NCBI GenBank assembly: GCA_018350325.1
Contig: JAEVLN010000010.1
Span: 1,178,001-1,242,000 of the forward strand
Length of the DNA: 64,000 bases
Direction of reading: 5' to 3'
Origin: Globodera rostochiensis
Lineage: Eukaryota; Nematoda; Chromadorea; Rhabditida; Heteroderidae
Shown: positions 1 through 11,220 of the stretch, piece after piece
How positions within the stretch are numbered: position 1 is the first letter of the stretch
Layout of the letters: the number at the start of each line of letters is the position of its first letter
Translations under genes and position numbers: made by a program
Notes under the pieces: model-generated
Databases searched by the model: none
What the model was told of the DNA's origin: nothing
The model's input: only the letters and a program-made list of their open reading frames with translations

Positions 1-238
1 TCATAAGTCCATTGCAATTCAATTTGACGCTCGGACAATTGAAAAAATTTGAATAAACGCGTCGGACCACCGCGAACGGTGACCAACTCGCGCCAAACCT
101 CCATAAATCGTTCTGTATACATTATTCGATTTTTCTGTTGAAACACAAACTGTTGGGTTATGAAAACGTTTTCGACTTCCGCTTTTAAAATGCAATTGGT
201 CGGCTTCCATTTTTCTATGCTTTTCAAGTCGCTATCAT
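1..238 (-). CDS. Partial exon at left edge, hypothetical protein
   Basis: An open frame on the minus strand runs from an acceptor (ag at 239-240) off the left edge without a stop, about 79 codons. It could also start at an ATG at 257. The protein is polar and aromatic, with no domain I recognise. The acceptor gives the phase (G|AT GAT) that would follow a donor at 2307-2312 (exon|gttaag on the minus strand), so this may be the next exon of the 2313-4816 gene across a roughly 2-kb intron holding the 22-bp minisatellite. That join rests on phase compatibility alone and has a one-in-three chance of arising randomly. Confidence 0.4.
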
Positions 239-1147
239 CTGCCAAAATAAATTGCATTATTTAAAATTAGTAAGCAATTTATAAAACTAGTAAATTTTTG
301 AATACATTATAAAAATACCATATTTTTACCATATTCCCTCTATTAGAGCCCCCCCCCCCCCCCGGTATTTCAACACAAGGCTGGCTGGCGAAGCTTGGAT
401 GGGTGATTCTGGTTAGGTTGCCCCTGGCTACAGATAACCGTATTCTGAAAGTGATTGAATTGTTTGTACGATCAAGATCCGTCCCGGACGTTTTAGATTT
501 TTTTGCGTACTTTTCTGTTACCTATGCGCCCGCAGATTCAAATTTAAAAAAAGGCAACAAAAACACTAAAAAGTGTTTCTAGTAGTGTTCGGCACGGTAC
601 GGTAATACTGCGGTATTTTTCGGTATCGGATTTGTTCAATATTTTACCGAAATACCAATAGAAAAAACTTTGAGATTTCGGTATTTTATCGGTACCGGTA
701 TTATACCGAAATACCGATACCGAATACCGAAAAACCCCATTTGCCGAACACTAGTTTCTAGGGAGTATTCCGGGGCGTAGACTCCGCTTTTGACATCCAA
801 ATTTTTTCAAAGATCGATTTGTTATTGTAACTGGTCCGGGTTCAAAATCGGTCAAAAAGGAAATCAGATTCGGAAACTGCGTTACCGAATACCCTTTTTA
901 CCGATTTTGAAAAAAAATGTAGATTAATAATCATAAAATAGATGTCATATTCGTAATCAGCAACCTCGTTAACCCCGCCGAGGGGTACCTCTCTCAGAAT
1001 TTATCGTTTTTGTTGACTTTTTTAAAAATGTGGGAGACGGTTTGCAGTTGACGTGACACTGCTCAGAAAAAGCGTTGAAAATTTTTATTTAAAAAAATCG
1101 TAAATTTAGGCTTTTTGTTATGTTTTACTAAAAAAAACTTTTAGGTT
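239..1147. other. Non-coding stretch with one MITE
   Basis: No exon is supported here. The stretch holds a poly-C run near 350-363, the MITE at 583-753, and AT-rich sequence that resembles the intron repeat at 2760-3180 (shared phrases about aggcaacaaaaa and a 'cggattccg' motif). Confidence 0.5.
583..753. mobile_element. hAT-type MITE, 171 bp
   Basis: Terminal inverted repeats TAGTGTTCGGCA / TGCCGAACACTA bound the element. It is flanked by a perfect 8-bp target duplication GTTTCTAG (575-582 and 754-761). The ends fit the hAT consensus YARNG. The interior is made of CGGTATT / ATACCG palindromic phrases and has no coding capacity. Degraded relatives lie near 17385-17435, 27112-27145 and 37085-37315. 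Confidence 0.85.
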
Positions 1148-1290
1148 TTGTACAAAATTTTGGGTTTAGCCAGATCAAAAGAAACCAAAACCCAAAAGAA
1201 ACCCAAAAGTTTTGATCAAATTTTGTTTGGTCCAAATTGGAGCACAACCCAAAAGAGACCAAAACCTAAAAGTTTTGACCAAATTTTGTT

Positions 1291-2250
1291 TGGGTCCAAC
1301 TTTCCGGTTGTTTGGGTCCAACTTTCCGGTTGTTTGGGTCCAACTTTCCGGTTGTTTGGGTCCAACTTTCCGGTTGTTTGGGTCCAACAACTTCCGGTTG
1401 TTTGGGTCCAACTTTCCGGTTGTTTGGGTCCAACTTTCCGGTTGTTTGGGTCCAACTTTTCGGTTGTTTGGGTCCAACTTTCCGGTTGTTTGGGTCCAAC
1501 AACTTTCCGGTTGTTTGGGTCCAACTTTCCGGTTGTTTGTGTCCAACTTTCCGGTTGTTTGGGTCCAACAACTTTCCGGTTGTTTGGGTCCAACTTTCCG
1601 GTTGTTTGGGTCCAACTTTCCGGTTGTTTGGGTCCAACTTTCCGGTTGTTTGGGTCCAACTTTTCGGTTGTTTGTGTCCAACTTTCCGGTTGTTTGGGTC
1701 CAACAACTTCCGGTTGTTTGGGTCCAACTTTCCGGTTGTTTGGGTCCAACTTTCCGGTTGTTTGGGTCCAACTTTTCGGTTGTTTGGGTCCAACTTTCCG
1801 GTTGTTTGGGTCCAACAACTTTCCGGTTGTTTGGGTCCAACTTTCCGGTTGTTTGGTTCCAACTTTCCGGTTGTTTGGGTCCAACTTTCCGGTTGTTTGG
1901 GTCCAACTTTCCGGTTGTTTGGTTCCAACTTTCCGATTGTTTGGGTCCAACAACTTCCGGTTGTTTGGGTCCAACTTTCCGGTTGTTTGGGTCCAACTTT
2001 TCGGTTGTTTGTGTCCAACTTTCCGGTTGTTTGGGTCCAACAACTTCCGGTTGTTTGGGTCCAACTTTCCGGTTGTTTGGGTCCAACTTTCCGGTTGTTT
2101 GGTTCCAACTTTCCGGTTGTTTGGGTCCAACTTTCCGGTTGTTTGGGTCCAACTTTCCGGTTGTTTGGTTCCAACTTTCCGGTTGTTTGGGTCCAACAAC
2201 TTCCGGTTGTTTGGGTCCAACTTTCCGGTTGTTTGGGTCCAACTTTCCGG
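1291..2250. repeat. 22-bp minisatellite, about 42 units
   Basis: Tandem array of the unit GGGTCCAACTTTCCGGTTGTTT, in two pieces GGGTCCAACTTTCC + GGTTGTTT. About a fifth of units carry a 3-bp CAA insertion (25 bp), and point variants such as GTGTCC, GGTTCC and TTTTCGG recur in the same order, suggesting higher-order duplication. Two longer imperfect copies of a related phrase precede the array at 1165-1290. Because 22 is not a multiple of 3 and the unit makes no stop in any frame, all six frames stay open for over 300 codons; these open frames are artefacts of the repeat. Confidence 0.97.
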
Positions 2251-2307
2251 TCTCTACCGAAAGTACTCATTATTTTTTGTTAATGTTTTTTCATCTCCAG
2301 CAGCAGC

Positions 2308-4816
2308 TTAACCTTCTCGCAAAAGTGCGGTCCGCTGGCAATGTTCTCGCATAAAATCGCGCAGTTTGACCAGCATGCAAATGCCCGTCCGTGAATTAAC
2401 ATTCTCTTTTGACAACGCGTGTTGCTTGACCTTGTTAAGTTTTGTTAACAAATGCTGCCCAATTTTTGTTCCCTGCTCCGCTTTTTGCCGAATTGTCTTC
2501 TCGTACTGCTTGAACTCGGTGCCGTCCAAAAATTGTCGTATGGTGAGCCGACATTCGTATGCAATTGCTTGCTCAGTGCCCGTCCGATAATGAAATTGGT
2601 CGTGGAGGGCGTTCAAATGTCTTAGTTCAGATATTTTTTCTGAAATTTTCAATATTCAAAAATATTTTACACCTAAATAAAAAAATTGTGTATAGAGAAA
2701 CTTAAAAGTGAAAAATGTTTTCTACTTTTCCGTTATGGCCTGCCACACATATAAATTTAAAAAAAAAGGCAACAAAAAGCTAAATTCTGAGAGTTACTCG
2801 GGGGTTATCGAGGTCGCATTACGATATGTCATCGGATTTATCATATGACAACATTTAATCTATGATTTCAACATCTAAGATTTTTCAAAAACAAAACAAA
2901 CATTTTTCAAAGTCGTTAAAAAGGTGTTTCTAAGAGTATTCGGGGACGCAGATTCCGAATCTGACCTCATTTACGACAGATTTCGAACCCCGGACCAGTT
3001 ACAATAACAAAATCGATTTTTAAAAACATGAATTCTTGAAAATTGTTCGAATTCGGGTTCGGGGTTCGGAATTTGGCGAAATGGATGTCAGAATCAGATT
3101 TTACGCCCCCGGAATACCCTTAGAAACACCTTTTAAGCGTTTTTGTTGCCTTTAAATTTGAATGTGTGGCGCCATAACGGAAAAGTACCAAATGTTTTTG
3201 GTTTCTGTTTTTGGGTTTCTTAATTTCAGTTAAAAATACCGATGTGTAAAATATTGGGGAACATTTCTTCCAATGCATACAATTCATGCCTTCCCATAAT
3301 AAAATAAAGATGATTTTTGTAATTATCAATGTTTTTATGATAACATAAAAAGTGCTGAAACTCTTCTGAATTGACTATTAAGACACTAAAGCAGTGCCTA
3401 AAGGGGTTTAATTTCAATTAGGGTTTAATTATATTTATGATCAAAAATGACATCACCGATAAATTAATTTATACACGCTTGGAGATAACAAATTCTTCAA
3501 GACTTTGTTGCAATGCTCGGGTTCATCACATTTTTTAACATATTTTGCATATTCTTCGCCCGTCAATATCGTGACTGTTTCCTTAATAAAAATTTTTTTT
3601 TTTTTAATTTGGGTCACTGCAAAATTGCATTCTTTATTGAAACTTTAAATTTTCCTGGGTTGATTATTTTGGAACATTTCTTTAATTGATCAAAAAAAAA
3701 TGAAGGAAGGGTAAAGAAAAAGGTTTGCCGATGACGGGTGTTTTATCGGGTTTCGATGGCACTACTGAATGAAAATTGTTTTACTGATAATTAATTGATG
3801 ATAATTAAAGGCTTTAAGTACATCGTCGTTAAATATGGGTTCATCATCGATTGTAAAAATGGCATTAACAAAGAGTTTAACAAATTTAGCCCATTTTTCG
3901 TTGGCGTTCAATGTGCCATTTCGTAGTATTCGGTGCGAAAAACCTTGCACAAGACAAATTTCTTTGTTGCTATTATTTTTGAAGTCATTTAGCATTAAAT
4001 TTGCCCATTCTTTTTTCATTTCTATACCGAGAGCGGCAATAGTGCTATATTCATTAGGCTTAATTAAATACTTAATAAACTGAATTATGGTTTAATTAAT
4101 TAATGCGGTAGTTTAAAAAAATCATTAAAATTATCTTAATTTCAAATAATTTTCTATTAAAAAATAATCATAAGCTTTACGTTGTAAAGATTAATATGTT
4201 CCAATAAATGTTCTATAAAAAATTTGAAGTGCCAAATGACAAGCTTGATGCTAAGTTGCTTCTTCGCATCGGATTGACTAAAATCTATGGGCGATTTGAC
4301 CGACATTATTTGTTTGAATTCGTTGTGCAATTTGTCCAATATTTGAATCTCTTAATTAAAATTAAATGTTTTACTATTTTCATCCCTTTTGAAACTTTGT
4401 TTCGTTAATTTTTCAATGTCATTTGCTCTCAGCATATGAATTGGTGCATCTTCTTTTGGACATTCAAGAACCTAAATACTTCCAATAATTAACATTAAAA
4501 CTAATTTATATATTTTTTATATAAATAAAACTATTATTGATATGCTAAAATATCCGTCTAAAAACTTAATTCCATCAGGGATTTTCTGAAAATTAAGAAA
4601 AACTCAAAACGCTCAAAATCAGATTGAAGAATATTTTAATATTTAGGGCAAAGAACAAATTAACGAAAAACCACTAGGTCTATTTTTTTGAAACAATAAT
4701 TTAAAAAAAACTTTTACATTTTCTTCGCTCACTGCACCAATGTTATATTGGGCATCGCCGGTGAACATTGAGCAGCAAAGTATCATAATATAGAAGAATT
4801 TATTAAATCGCATCAT
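2308..4816 (-). CDS. Secreted protein of unknown function, 8 exons
   Basis: Exons on the minus strand: 4718-4816, 4532-4585, 4375-4471, 4181-4350, 3822-4079, 3457-3581, 3240-3397 and 2308-2639; all junction phases agree, giving about 430 aa if it ends at the TAA at 2308. The first exon encodes a good signal peptide (Met-Met-Arg start, hydrophobic core, cleavage after a Gly-Asp-Ala region), so the product probably enters the secretory pathway. The rest is helical, Lys/Glu-rich and has scattered Cys; I recognise no domain. Intron 3 would be only 24 nt. A strong donor (AAG|gttaag) overlaps the stop, so the gene may continue to the exon at 1-238. Exon joins are inferred from splice motifs and phase. 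Confidence 0.6.
2640..3239. repeat. Intron 7 of the secreted gene, repeat-filled
   Basis: This 600-bp intron contains a degenerate inverted arrangement: phrases such as ggcaacaaaaa, 'gaataccc' and 'tttcaaa' near 2760-2960 recur inverted near 3060-3180, as in a decayed foldback element. A weaker relative lies at 545-900. Confidence 0.4.
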
Positions 4817-5271
4817 TTTTCTTTAAATTATGTTTAATTTAATTCAAATTAATAGCATGAGAATATAATAAATGTCTTTTTGTTTAAAATTGGAAAGCAT
4901 TCAAATGGATGCGCATGTAAATGAAAAAAAAAATCAATTCTATTGTAATATAATAATAATAAAATATCCACGATTTTATTGATTGAAAATGACGTATGGT
5001 TGTGGCCACGTTGAATTTTCTGTTTTAAAACATTTTAGAATGTTCGAAACAACGAATTTAGACTCAGAAAAACCTTAAATACTTAAATATATGGATATAC
5101 TGTTTTTGACAAAATTCATGTTCGCTTCGGGCATCCATCGGTTAAGGTTTTACTGTAAAAATTTGTAATTGGCATTGCGTGTGCCGTTGTTGACAAAAAG
5201 TGTTTTTGGGCAAAAATCGTTGACGAATTGTCGACGGAAGTTTTGGCTTGTCCACAACGACACATCCAAAT
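4817..5271. other. 5' flank of the secreted gene and an exon relic
   Basis: 4817-5140 is AT-rich and holds the presumed promoter of the minus-strand gene starting at 4816; no clear TATA motif was chosen. 5150-5271 looks like one side of a minus-strand coding exon that continues at 6139-6175 on the other side of the MITE; joined across the insertion it reads as a Cys-containing open frame that ends in TAA. Confidence 0.35.
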
Positions 5272-6138
5272 CAGGGTTGCAACGGATTGGGAAAAAAGTC
5301 GGATATGGATTTCGGATCGGATAGCCCAAAATTTGTCGGATCGGATTTCGGATATCGATTTGAAAAAACACCGGATTTCGGATAATGGATTTCGGATGAA
5401 AAAATTTTTTAATGGAAAATTGGGGATTTTTTTTAAAATCGAAATTTTTTCAAACTAAAGTGTACCCCTAAAAAAGACTTTTTTATGACACATTGCACCC
5501 TAAAGATTTAATTTCTTGGGGGGGGGGAGAGCCCGACGGTGCCGATAGGCGCCGTCGGAAAAAATTTTGAATTTTTGACTCAATTTGTTAAGAGATTTTG
5601 CAGCTTAAAATCAGTGATTTATGATTCTTTTAGTAATGGGCGAGGTCCGTATCAAAAGAATTCGAAGAAAAATTAGAATTTGGGGAAATTTTTTTGAAGA
5701 TTTAACGATATTAGCTAAGAAAATTGTCGAGATTTTTTTGTAAAAGACGTAAAGATAAGGGCAACCGGCGGTGTCAACAAGCGACGTTGGAGAAATTTTA
5801 CAAAAATTGGCAGTCTTTGTTAAGAATTGAAGTAACAATTCAAACGGATGTGATGAAGGAAGGGTCGGCGGTTGCGGACATCAATTCATTTGGGAGGATT
5901 CACCTAAAAGGATTGAAACCTTTTGTCAAAAAGCACATCTCAACCAAAATTCAAACAGTAAATCAATATAATTATTAAAAAATTATCCGGATTTCGGATC
6001 GGATTTGCCAAAATTTGTCGGATCGGATTTCGGATATCGGATTGGTGCCCAAAATTTGTCGGATCGGATTTCGGATATCGGATTGAGAAAAACACCGGAT
6101 TTCGGATAACGGATTTCGGATGATCCGTTGCAACCCTG
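5272..6138. mobile_element. hAT-type non-autonomous element, 867 bp
   Basis: Inverted ends CAGGGTTGCAACGGAT / ATCCGTTGCAACCCTG, with a perfect 8-bp target duplication ATCCAAAT (5264-5271 and 6139-6146). Subterminal arrays of CGGATTTCGGAT phrases occupy both ends. The interior carries a poly-G tract and the dispersed GC hairpin (5534-5558), but no transposase frame. It splits what looks like an older coding exon. Confidence 0.9.
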
Positions 6139-6146
6139 ATCCAAAT

Positions 6147-6828
6147 GCGCCATCAGAGTAATCTGAGCTTGTTAGAAATAAAAAGTGTCTTTTCCATTTA
6201 ATGATAACTCTAAAAAATCGAATATTTAAAAATAAATTAATAACACGTATTTAATATAGGTTCTATTTTTGCAACGTTTTTAAAAAAAACTAAAATTTGA
6301 AAATGTACGTTGGAAATCAGCATTATTATCAGCAAAACACTTTTTTCCAATACTTAAAATTATTTAGGATTGAGAGCTTATTTATTTTTTCAAATAATTA
6401 TACAGTAGAAACACCTGCGCCGCAGGGTAAATTCATCCTTGCGCCACGGTTATGCCGCAGGGCAAATTCGACTTTTGCGCCGCTGGGCAAATGACTTTTG
6501 CGCCGCGTTCGGGCGCCGTGTGAGCCCTTTTAGCCGTTTTGTATTCAAACGGGGGGATTCGGGCGCGAGGTGGGATTCAGAACCTTTTTTAGTAGCCCTG
6601 GGAGGATTCTAGACATTTTTTAGCCGCGGGAGGATTCAATCCAAATGGATTCGGAGCAAGGGGATTTAGTTTGAGACATTCTTGCGCCGCAGGGGATTCG
6701 AATGAGGAGGATTAGATTAGAACGGGGGGGGGGCTTTGCACCGGACGCGGTATTTTTTTTTTGAAATTATAAGTCAATTTAGGGGTTCATTTTTCACATT
6801 TTATAGCATTCAATTCCTATCGCGTTAC
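6147..6828. repeat. Degenerate GC-rich repeats
   Basis: No gene seen. At 6415-6510 short phrases of the type GCGCCGC-GGGCAAAT are repeated imperfectly four times. 6530-6750 is a G-rich degenerate repeat of 'ggattc' phrases that resembles the arms of the foldback at 23.5-23.95 kb. Confidence 0.5.
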
Positions 6829-7122
6829 GCAAATATGAATAAAACAGAATATATCATCTAACTATGAATAAAACGGAATATATCATCTAACCATAAAATA
6901 CAAGCAAATATGAATAAAACAGTATCATCTAACCATAAAATACAAGCAAATATGAATAAAACAGTATCATCTAACCATAAAATACAAGCAAATATGAATA
7001 AATCAGTATCATCTAACCATAAAGTACAAGCAAATATGAATAAAACAGAATATATCATCTAACCATAAAGTACAAGCAAATATGAATAAACGGAATATAT
7101 CATCTAACCATAAAATACAAAT
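6829..7122. repeat. 42-bp tandem repeat, about 6 units
   Basis: Units begin CAAATATGAATAAAACAG and end CCATAAAATACAAG. Most are 42 bp, with some longer units carrying AATATATC. The array sits 350 bp downstream of the 3' end of the minus-strand gene at 7478. Nothing else is visible between 7123 and 7477. Confidence 0.95.
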
Positions 7123-7477
7123 TTAAAAAAAATCAGAATCGCAATGCCGTTAGTTGTGTTCATTTGACTTCACTTCACTTTTGGTTTGTTTGTCTTTACT
7201 TTTTGTTCGTTTAAATCAATGAATGAATGTTTCGAATTCGTTCCACATTTTTTCGTCAATTGAATACATTTTCTATAAAAAAATAAATAAATTTACGATT
7301 TACAAAAAGTTTGCAGGATTCACTGCATAAAAAGATCCGGAATGTGATTCATTTTTATAAAAATCATTAAAAAAAAAATTAATTTGATTATTACCACTAT
7401 AGTTTCATCTTTTTTGCCATCACCATGATCATTTTTTTTCTAAAATTATCTTAATTATGATTTGTATGCATAAAAAA

Positions 7478-9133
7478 TTAAAGAAAACCCACATAATTGA
7501 TTTTGATCTCAATGTCACCACGTCGTTCACTGATTTTATGCGCTTTGGTGATCGGTACCGTCACATCCACAGTATGCCCGCGCAGCTCTTTATGGTAAAC
7601 GACAAAATTTTGCTGGAGCAGAAAGCCTTGGTTGTTGGCACCGGACACCTTTTTGACGCGGACAGTGAACTCGTAGAGTTTGTTGTGCATGTGGGATACG
7701 ATCTTGAAAGTCTTACGGTACTCCTTCTCAAAGTCGAACATGAATTGGTTCGTCCCTTCAAATTGCGCAATCGTCATCGTTTTTAGCGTCAACTAAAAGC
7801 GCTTTTTTGTTTTGTTTTTAAATATGAGCATTGTATAAGTAAATATTTAAAGATGAAAATTTAAATGTGCATTAACTCCAATATAGTGAAATGAAAACAT
7901 TCTGCACAATAACAAAAAACGCATTCAGAAAAATTCGAAAATATTTTAACATTTCTTGTTCAAAAGTTCTACCGAGCATTCTTCAATCCTGCGGGATCGA
8001 GATCCCGCGAAATTGATCGTTGATTTCTTTTTTTTTCTTAACAAAGTGGAGCCTTTTTCAAAAAATATTACCCTCCCACCCTTAAAAAGCTCGATTGCAA
8101 AAAACAGCATCATTTTTAATCAAATATAAATCTCATAACAATAAATTGATCAGGTGGGATCGAACCGGTTTTAATCTAAACTTATTTGTATGTCATTGAA
8201 TTAAAATGTGAATTAGAAGAATATTTTTTGTATTTAATAAATACCAATTTTTCTTCATTGTTGCGAGCTGGTCCAACTTCCAAAATCTTGACAATTTTGA
8301 TAAACACCTCATTGTTGGCACATTGTTTTAGGCGTTCATTCGCTTTGCACTTTATCGTATAGTCGGCTTTCTTTCGTTCTACAATATCCTGGCTTTGATG
8401 CTCCACCGTACTCCACCCAGTGCTGGCATTATTACTGGTTTGTTCATCTGTGGGTTTAGATATTCAAAACAACGTTTTTTAGCGGGGGACACCAGGGATG
8501 GTCGGAATTCCGATTTCCGAAATTTTTTGAGGTCTCGGAATTCCGAATTCCGATTTCAGAAAAATTTTAAGGTCTCGGAATTCCGAGTTCCGATTTGCGA
8601 AAAATTTTAAGGCATCGGAATTCCGATTTCCGAAATTTTTTGAGGTCTCGGAATTCCGAATTCCGATTTCAGAAAAATTTTAAGGTCTCGGAATTCCGAG
8701 TTCCGATTTGCGAAAAATTTTAAGGCATCGGAATTCCGATTTCCGAAATTTTTTGAGGTCTCGGAATTCCGAATTCCGATTTCAGAAAAATTTTAATGCA
8801 TCGGAATTCCGATTTCCGGAATTTTTTGAGGTCGTCGGCTCTTATCCCTGGTGGACACCGTATACCGTTTTCCGAAAATTGTCCTTCCATCACATTTTGT
8901 TGTGCCATCATTTTTCCAAGCAGTGTTTGTACGGTAATAAGCTTTACAGTTGGCCCCGCATCTCCTTCAGAACGGTCGCTGCTATTACAGTAGATGGCCA
9001 CTTGGTAACAGTAATCGTCGGCCACCGGTGGCGGATAAATGGACACTTTCAATTGTCTCACATCCTCAGCGATTGTGCGCGTGGCAAATGTAATTGACAA
9101 TAATGCAATTAATAGAGAGAAATTGTACACCAT
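7478..9133 (-). CDS. Secreted protein of unknown function, 3 exons
   Basis: Exons 8866-9133, 8245-8447 and 7478-7792 join in phase (1, then 0) to give 261 aa. Exon 1 encodes a clear signal peptide (start MVYNFSLLIALL, then a Thr-Ile-Ala-Glu cleavage region). Middle residues include spaced cysteines followed by a stretch of the type C-A-N-N-E-V-F-I-K-I-V, which faintly resembles NTR/TIMP-like modules; I do not rely on that. The last exon is beta-rich (alternating F/V/Y), with GVGFL-like end and TAA. Intron 1 is mostly a hAT-type MITE (8493-8850). Pieces of exon 1 recur at 23338-23430 and 24200-24290. The end of exon 2 could instead read through to a stop at 8182. Confidence 0.6.
8493..8850. 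mobile_element. hAT-type MITE inside intron 1
   Basis: Ends CAGGGAT / ATCCCTG, flanked by GGGGACAC (8485-8492) and GTGGACAC (8851-8858), 7 of 8 matching. The interior is a three-fold tandem duplication of a roughly 115-bp block full of GGAATTCCGA palindromes. The insertion ends 8 bp from the exon-1 splice donor at 8860-8865. Confidence 0.75.
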
Positions 9134-9216
9134 TTTTTAGCAGAATTATACTTTTTTGCACTAAAAACTTGTGAAATTTATTTGGAAGTATGTATACCTC
9201 GACATGGTCGTCCTTC

Positions 9217-9326
9217 AAAAGTGCCGTTCCACGATGATGCCAAGAGTATTCTTCGGCAGGGTCCTCAATTCAAAAGTGCCGTTCCCCGATTATGCCAAGA
9301 GTATTCTTCGGCATGGTCCCCAAAAT
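9217..9326. repeat. 55-bp direct duplication upstream of the secreted gene
   Basis: Two copies of a 55-bp unit beginning AAAAGTGCCGTTCC, each containing ATGCCAAGAGTATTCTTCGG. They lie 85-190 bp upstream of the ATG at 9133 (gene on minus). On the minus strand they read as degraded coding sequence, so they could also be an exon relic. Confidence 0.7.
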
Positions 9327-9469
9327 GCCGTCCTCGATGTTGCCAGACCGATCTTCAACCCCGGCATTCTCGATTTCAATGAGCTTTGGTGCCCTTACCT
9401 TCCCCCGTTATTATTTTACATTATTGATGGGTATTATAAAAAATTTACTAAAATATTCTTCATATGAAG

Positions 9470-10194
9470 AATGCGCAAATGTGCCTTCAATCTATAAATG
9501 CTGCCTGACATTCGTGAGGCTTTTTTTTATTCAGGGACAATGTGAGTGCGTGCATATCACATGAAATTGGCATTTGTTCATGAATAAAGCAGAATATCTT
9601 CGAAATGTTTAGCTTTTTGTATAATTTTAATAATATTAACTTTTAAAATACAAAAATTTATTGTAAAATTGAAACAAATATAAGTTTTAATTTTAATTTA
9701 AGAAATTTTTAACTTGATTCTTTGCTTTGAAAAAAAACCTGTGGCGGGACTACAAAATGTACAGAAAAACATTTTTCAAACAATTTTGATCAAGAATACA
9801 GTTCTTTAGGTTGCAAATATTCAAAACCTATAATGCAAAATTCCAAAAGCACAAAACTTTAGTCCGGGATTCCCACCTTATAAAGGCTAAGTTCAAGTAC
9901 AAACATGTTGATTTTCAAGTACATTTAAAAAATTTCAAGTTTAAATTTATTTAAGTTTCAATAAAAATGTTCCACTTGTTAATACAACAAATATCCATTT
10001 TTTACGCACTTTAAAACGATGAATTTGCAATATTGTCCAATTTGTTAAGAAATTTAAAAAACAGTCCCGCCGGATTAAAGGGCGTCCGGCATGGAAAATT
10101 AAATAATTAAACTCAATTTTATGATTCTTTTTTTACCTGCTTCAAACTCTTGAGATTTGCTATGAGTTAACTTGGTAAAAAATTTATGAAAATT
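9470..10194. other. No gene seen
   Basis: AT-rich sequence with no exon, repeat array or element boundary I can support. Confidence 0.4.
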
Positions 10195-11220
10195 TCATAT
10201 TTGATATTTGGATCTGTCCACAATCCATGTACGCCAACGACGTTGCCGATATACAACCCAAATGTCCACCACATATGCAGCAGAGGCAAGAAAAAGTGCC
10301 ATTGCCACAAAGAAAATCAACAAAGGGTCTGTTGATGGCACAGAATTTGTCTGAAGTACTGCTTCAAGTTCAGTTTGTAACACGCGTCGGTGAACATTCA
10401 GTAGAATTGTTGCCAAAGCGCAAAGAATAAGACCAATAGCGAGAAGACCATACGTCAGAGATTCCTAAAATTCCAAAAATTATAAAATGAAATCTCTCTA
10501 ATGATAGGTAAATAAAGTAATGCTTTAAAATTGGCTGAAAAGGACAAAAAAATTCAATTTCTAAAATTACAAAAAAAATCTAACCAAAATAAACCAATGT
10601 TTTGGCGTTAGCCATCGATTCACCGTTCGCAATTTGACCACAACAAAAGCCATCGTAATTGCGAGAGAAACAGCGGCAACAAAAATTGAAATGCCACTTT
10701 CACCGTAAAATCCGCTGGTGAACGGGCACACCAAAAGAATGAAAAGGCAGAGGCACTAATAAAAACAGAAAGAATAATTCCGAAATAAATCTTTTAATCG
10801 TTGAAAAATTAAAAAAAGAGTGTAAAAAAGTTGTTCTTTTTAATAAAGTATTTTGTCTTTCAAGGCTTAGATTAATTATTTGTATGTAAAGTAGGTATTT
10901 TTAATTGTTTTTTTAATTTGAAAACATTGAATAACCCAAATTAACTTACAATCTCTAAAACCTTCGTCAGCCACTGTCCACTTTTTAATAATTCGTCATC
11001 GTATTGACCATTGACAGCAGAAGAAACACTTCCGCTTCTTACTTTTTACGCCATTTTTGAAGGAATTGTTGAGGTCTCGGTGCACAAATTGGAAATCCGC
11101 GTCCAAATACCTATATTAAAAAATAATTAATTTTAATTTATTTATAACATTGTTAAATTACCATTCTGCTGAATGGAATTGCACGGTGTCGCCCGATATG
11201 GTCTCAAGCACATTCGACAT
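10195..11220 (-). pseudogene. Four-TM membrane protein gene, frameshifted (copy 1)
   Basis: Exons 11162-11220, 10950-11110, 10585-10755 and 10195-10464 encode a protein of about 220 aa: a cytosolic-looking N-terminus with a Lys/Arg stretch and a Cys cluster (KKRKCFFCC), then four hydrophobic segments (CLCLFILLVCPF; SIFVAAVSLAITMAFVVV; LLAIGLILCALATILL; LLIFFVAMALFLASAAYVV) and a basic tail. This topology fits MARVEL-like or similar four-TM membrane proteins; the family is not certain. Exon 2 is 2 nt short: against the copy at 24528-24672 it lacks 'TC' in TGTCGTCA near 11008, which shifts the frame before TM1. A gene or a sequencing error are both possible. Confidence 0.75.

Noticed and set aside
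1148..2354. Long overlapping open frames on both strands
   Set aside because: They are a by-product of the 22-bp minisatellite, which makes no stop in any frame; no splice or start context supports them.
3453..3455. Stop of the 2.3-4.8 kb secreted gene after exon 6
   Set aside because: A donor CG|gtgatg just before it and an acceptor at 3398 join in phase to further coding exons, so I chose the longer model; the short form (268 aa) remains possible.
6829..7122. CRISPR array
   Set aside because: Direct tandem units with no unique spacers, in a eukaryotic genome.
8182..8244. Read-through end of exon 2 of the 7.5-9.1 kb gene
   Set aside because: Possible, but the donor after Lys-Leu joins in phase to a conserved-looking exon at 7478-7792, which otherwise lacks a partner.
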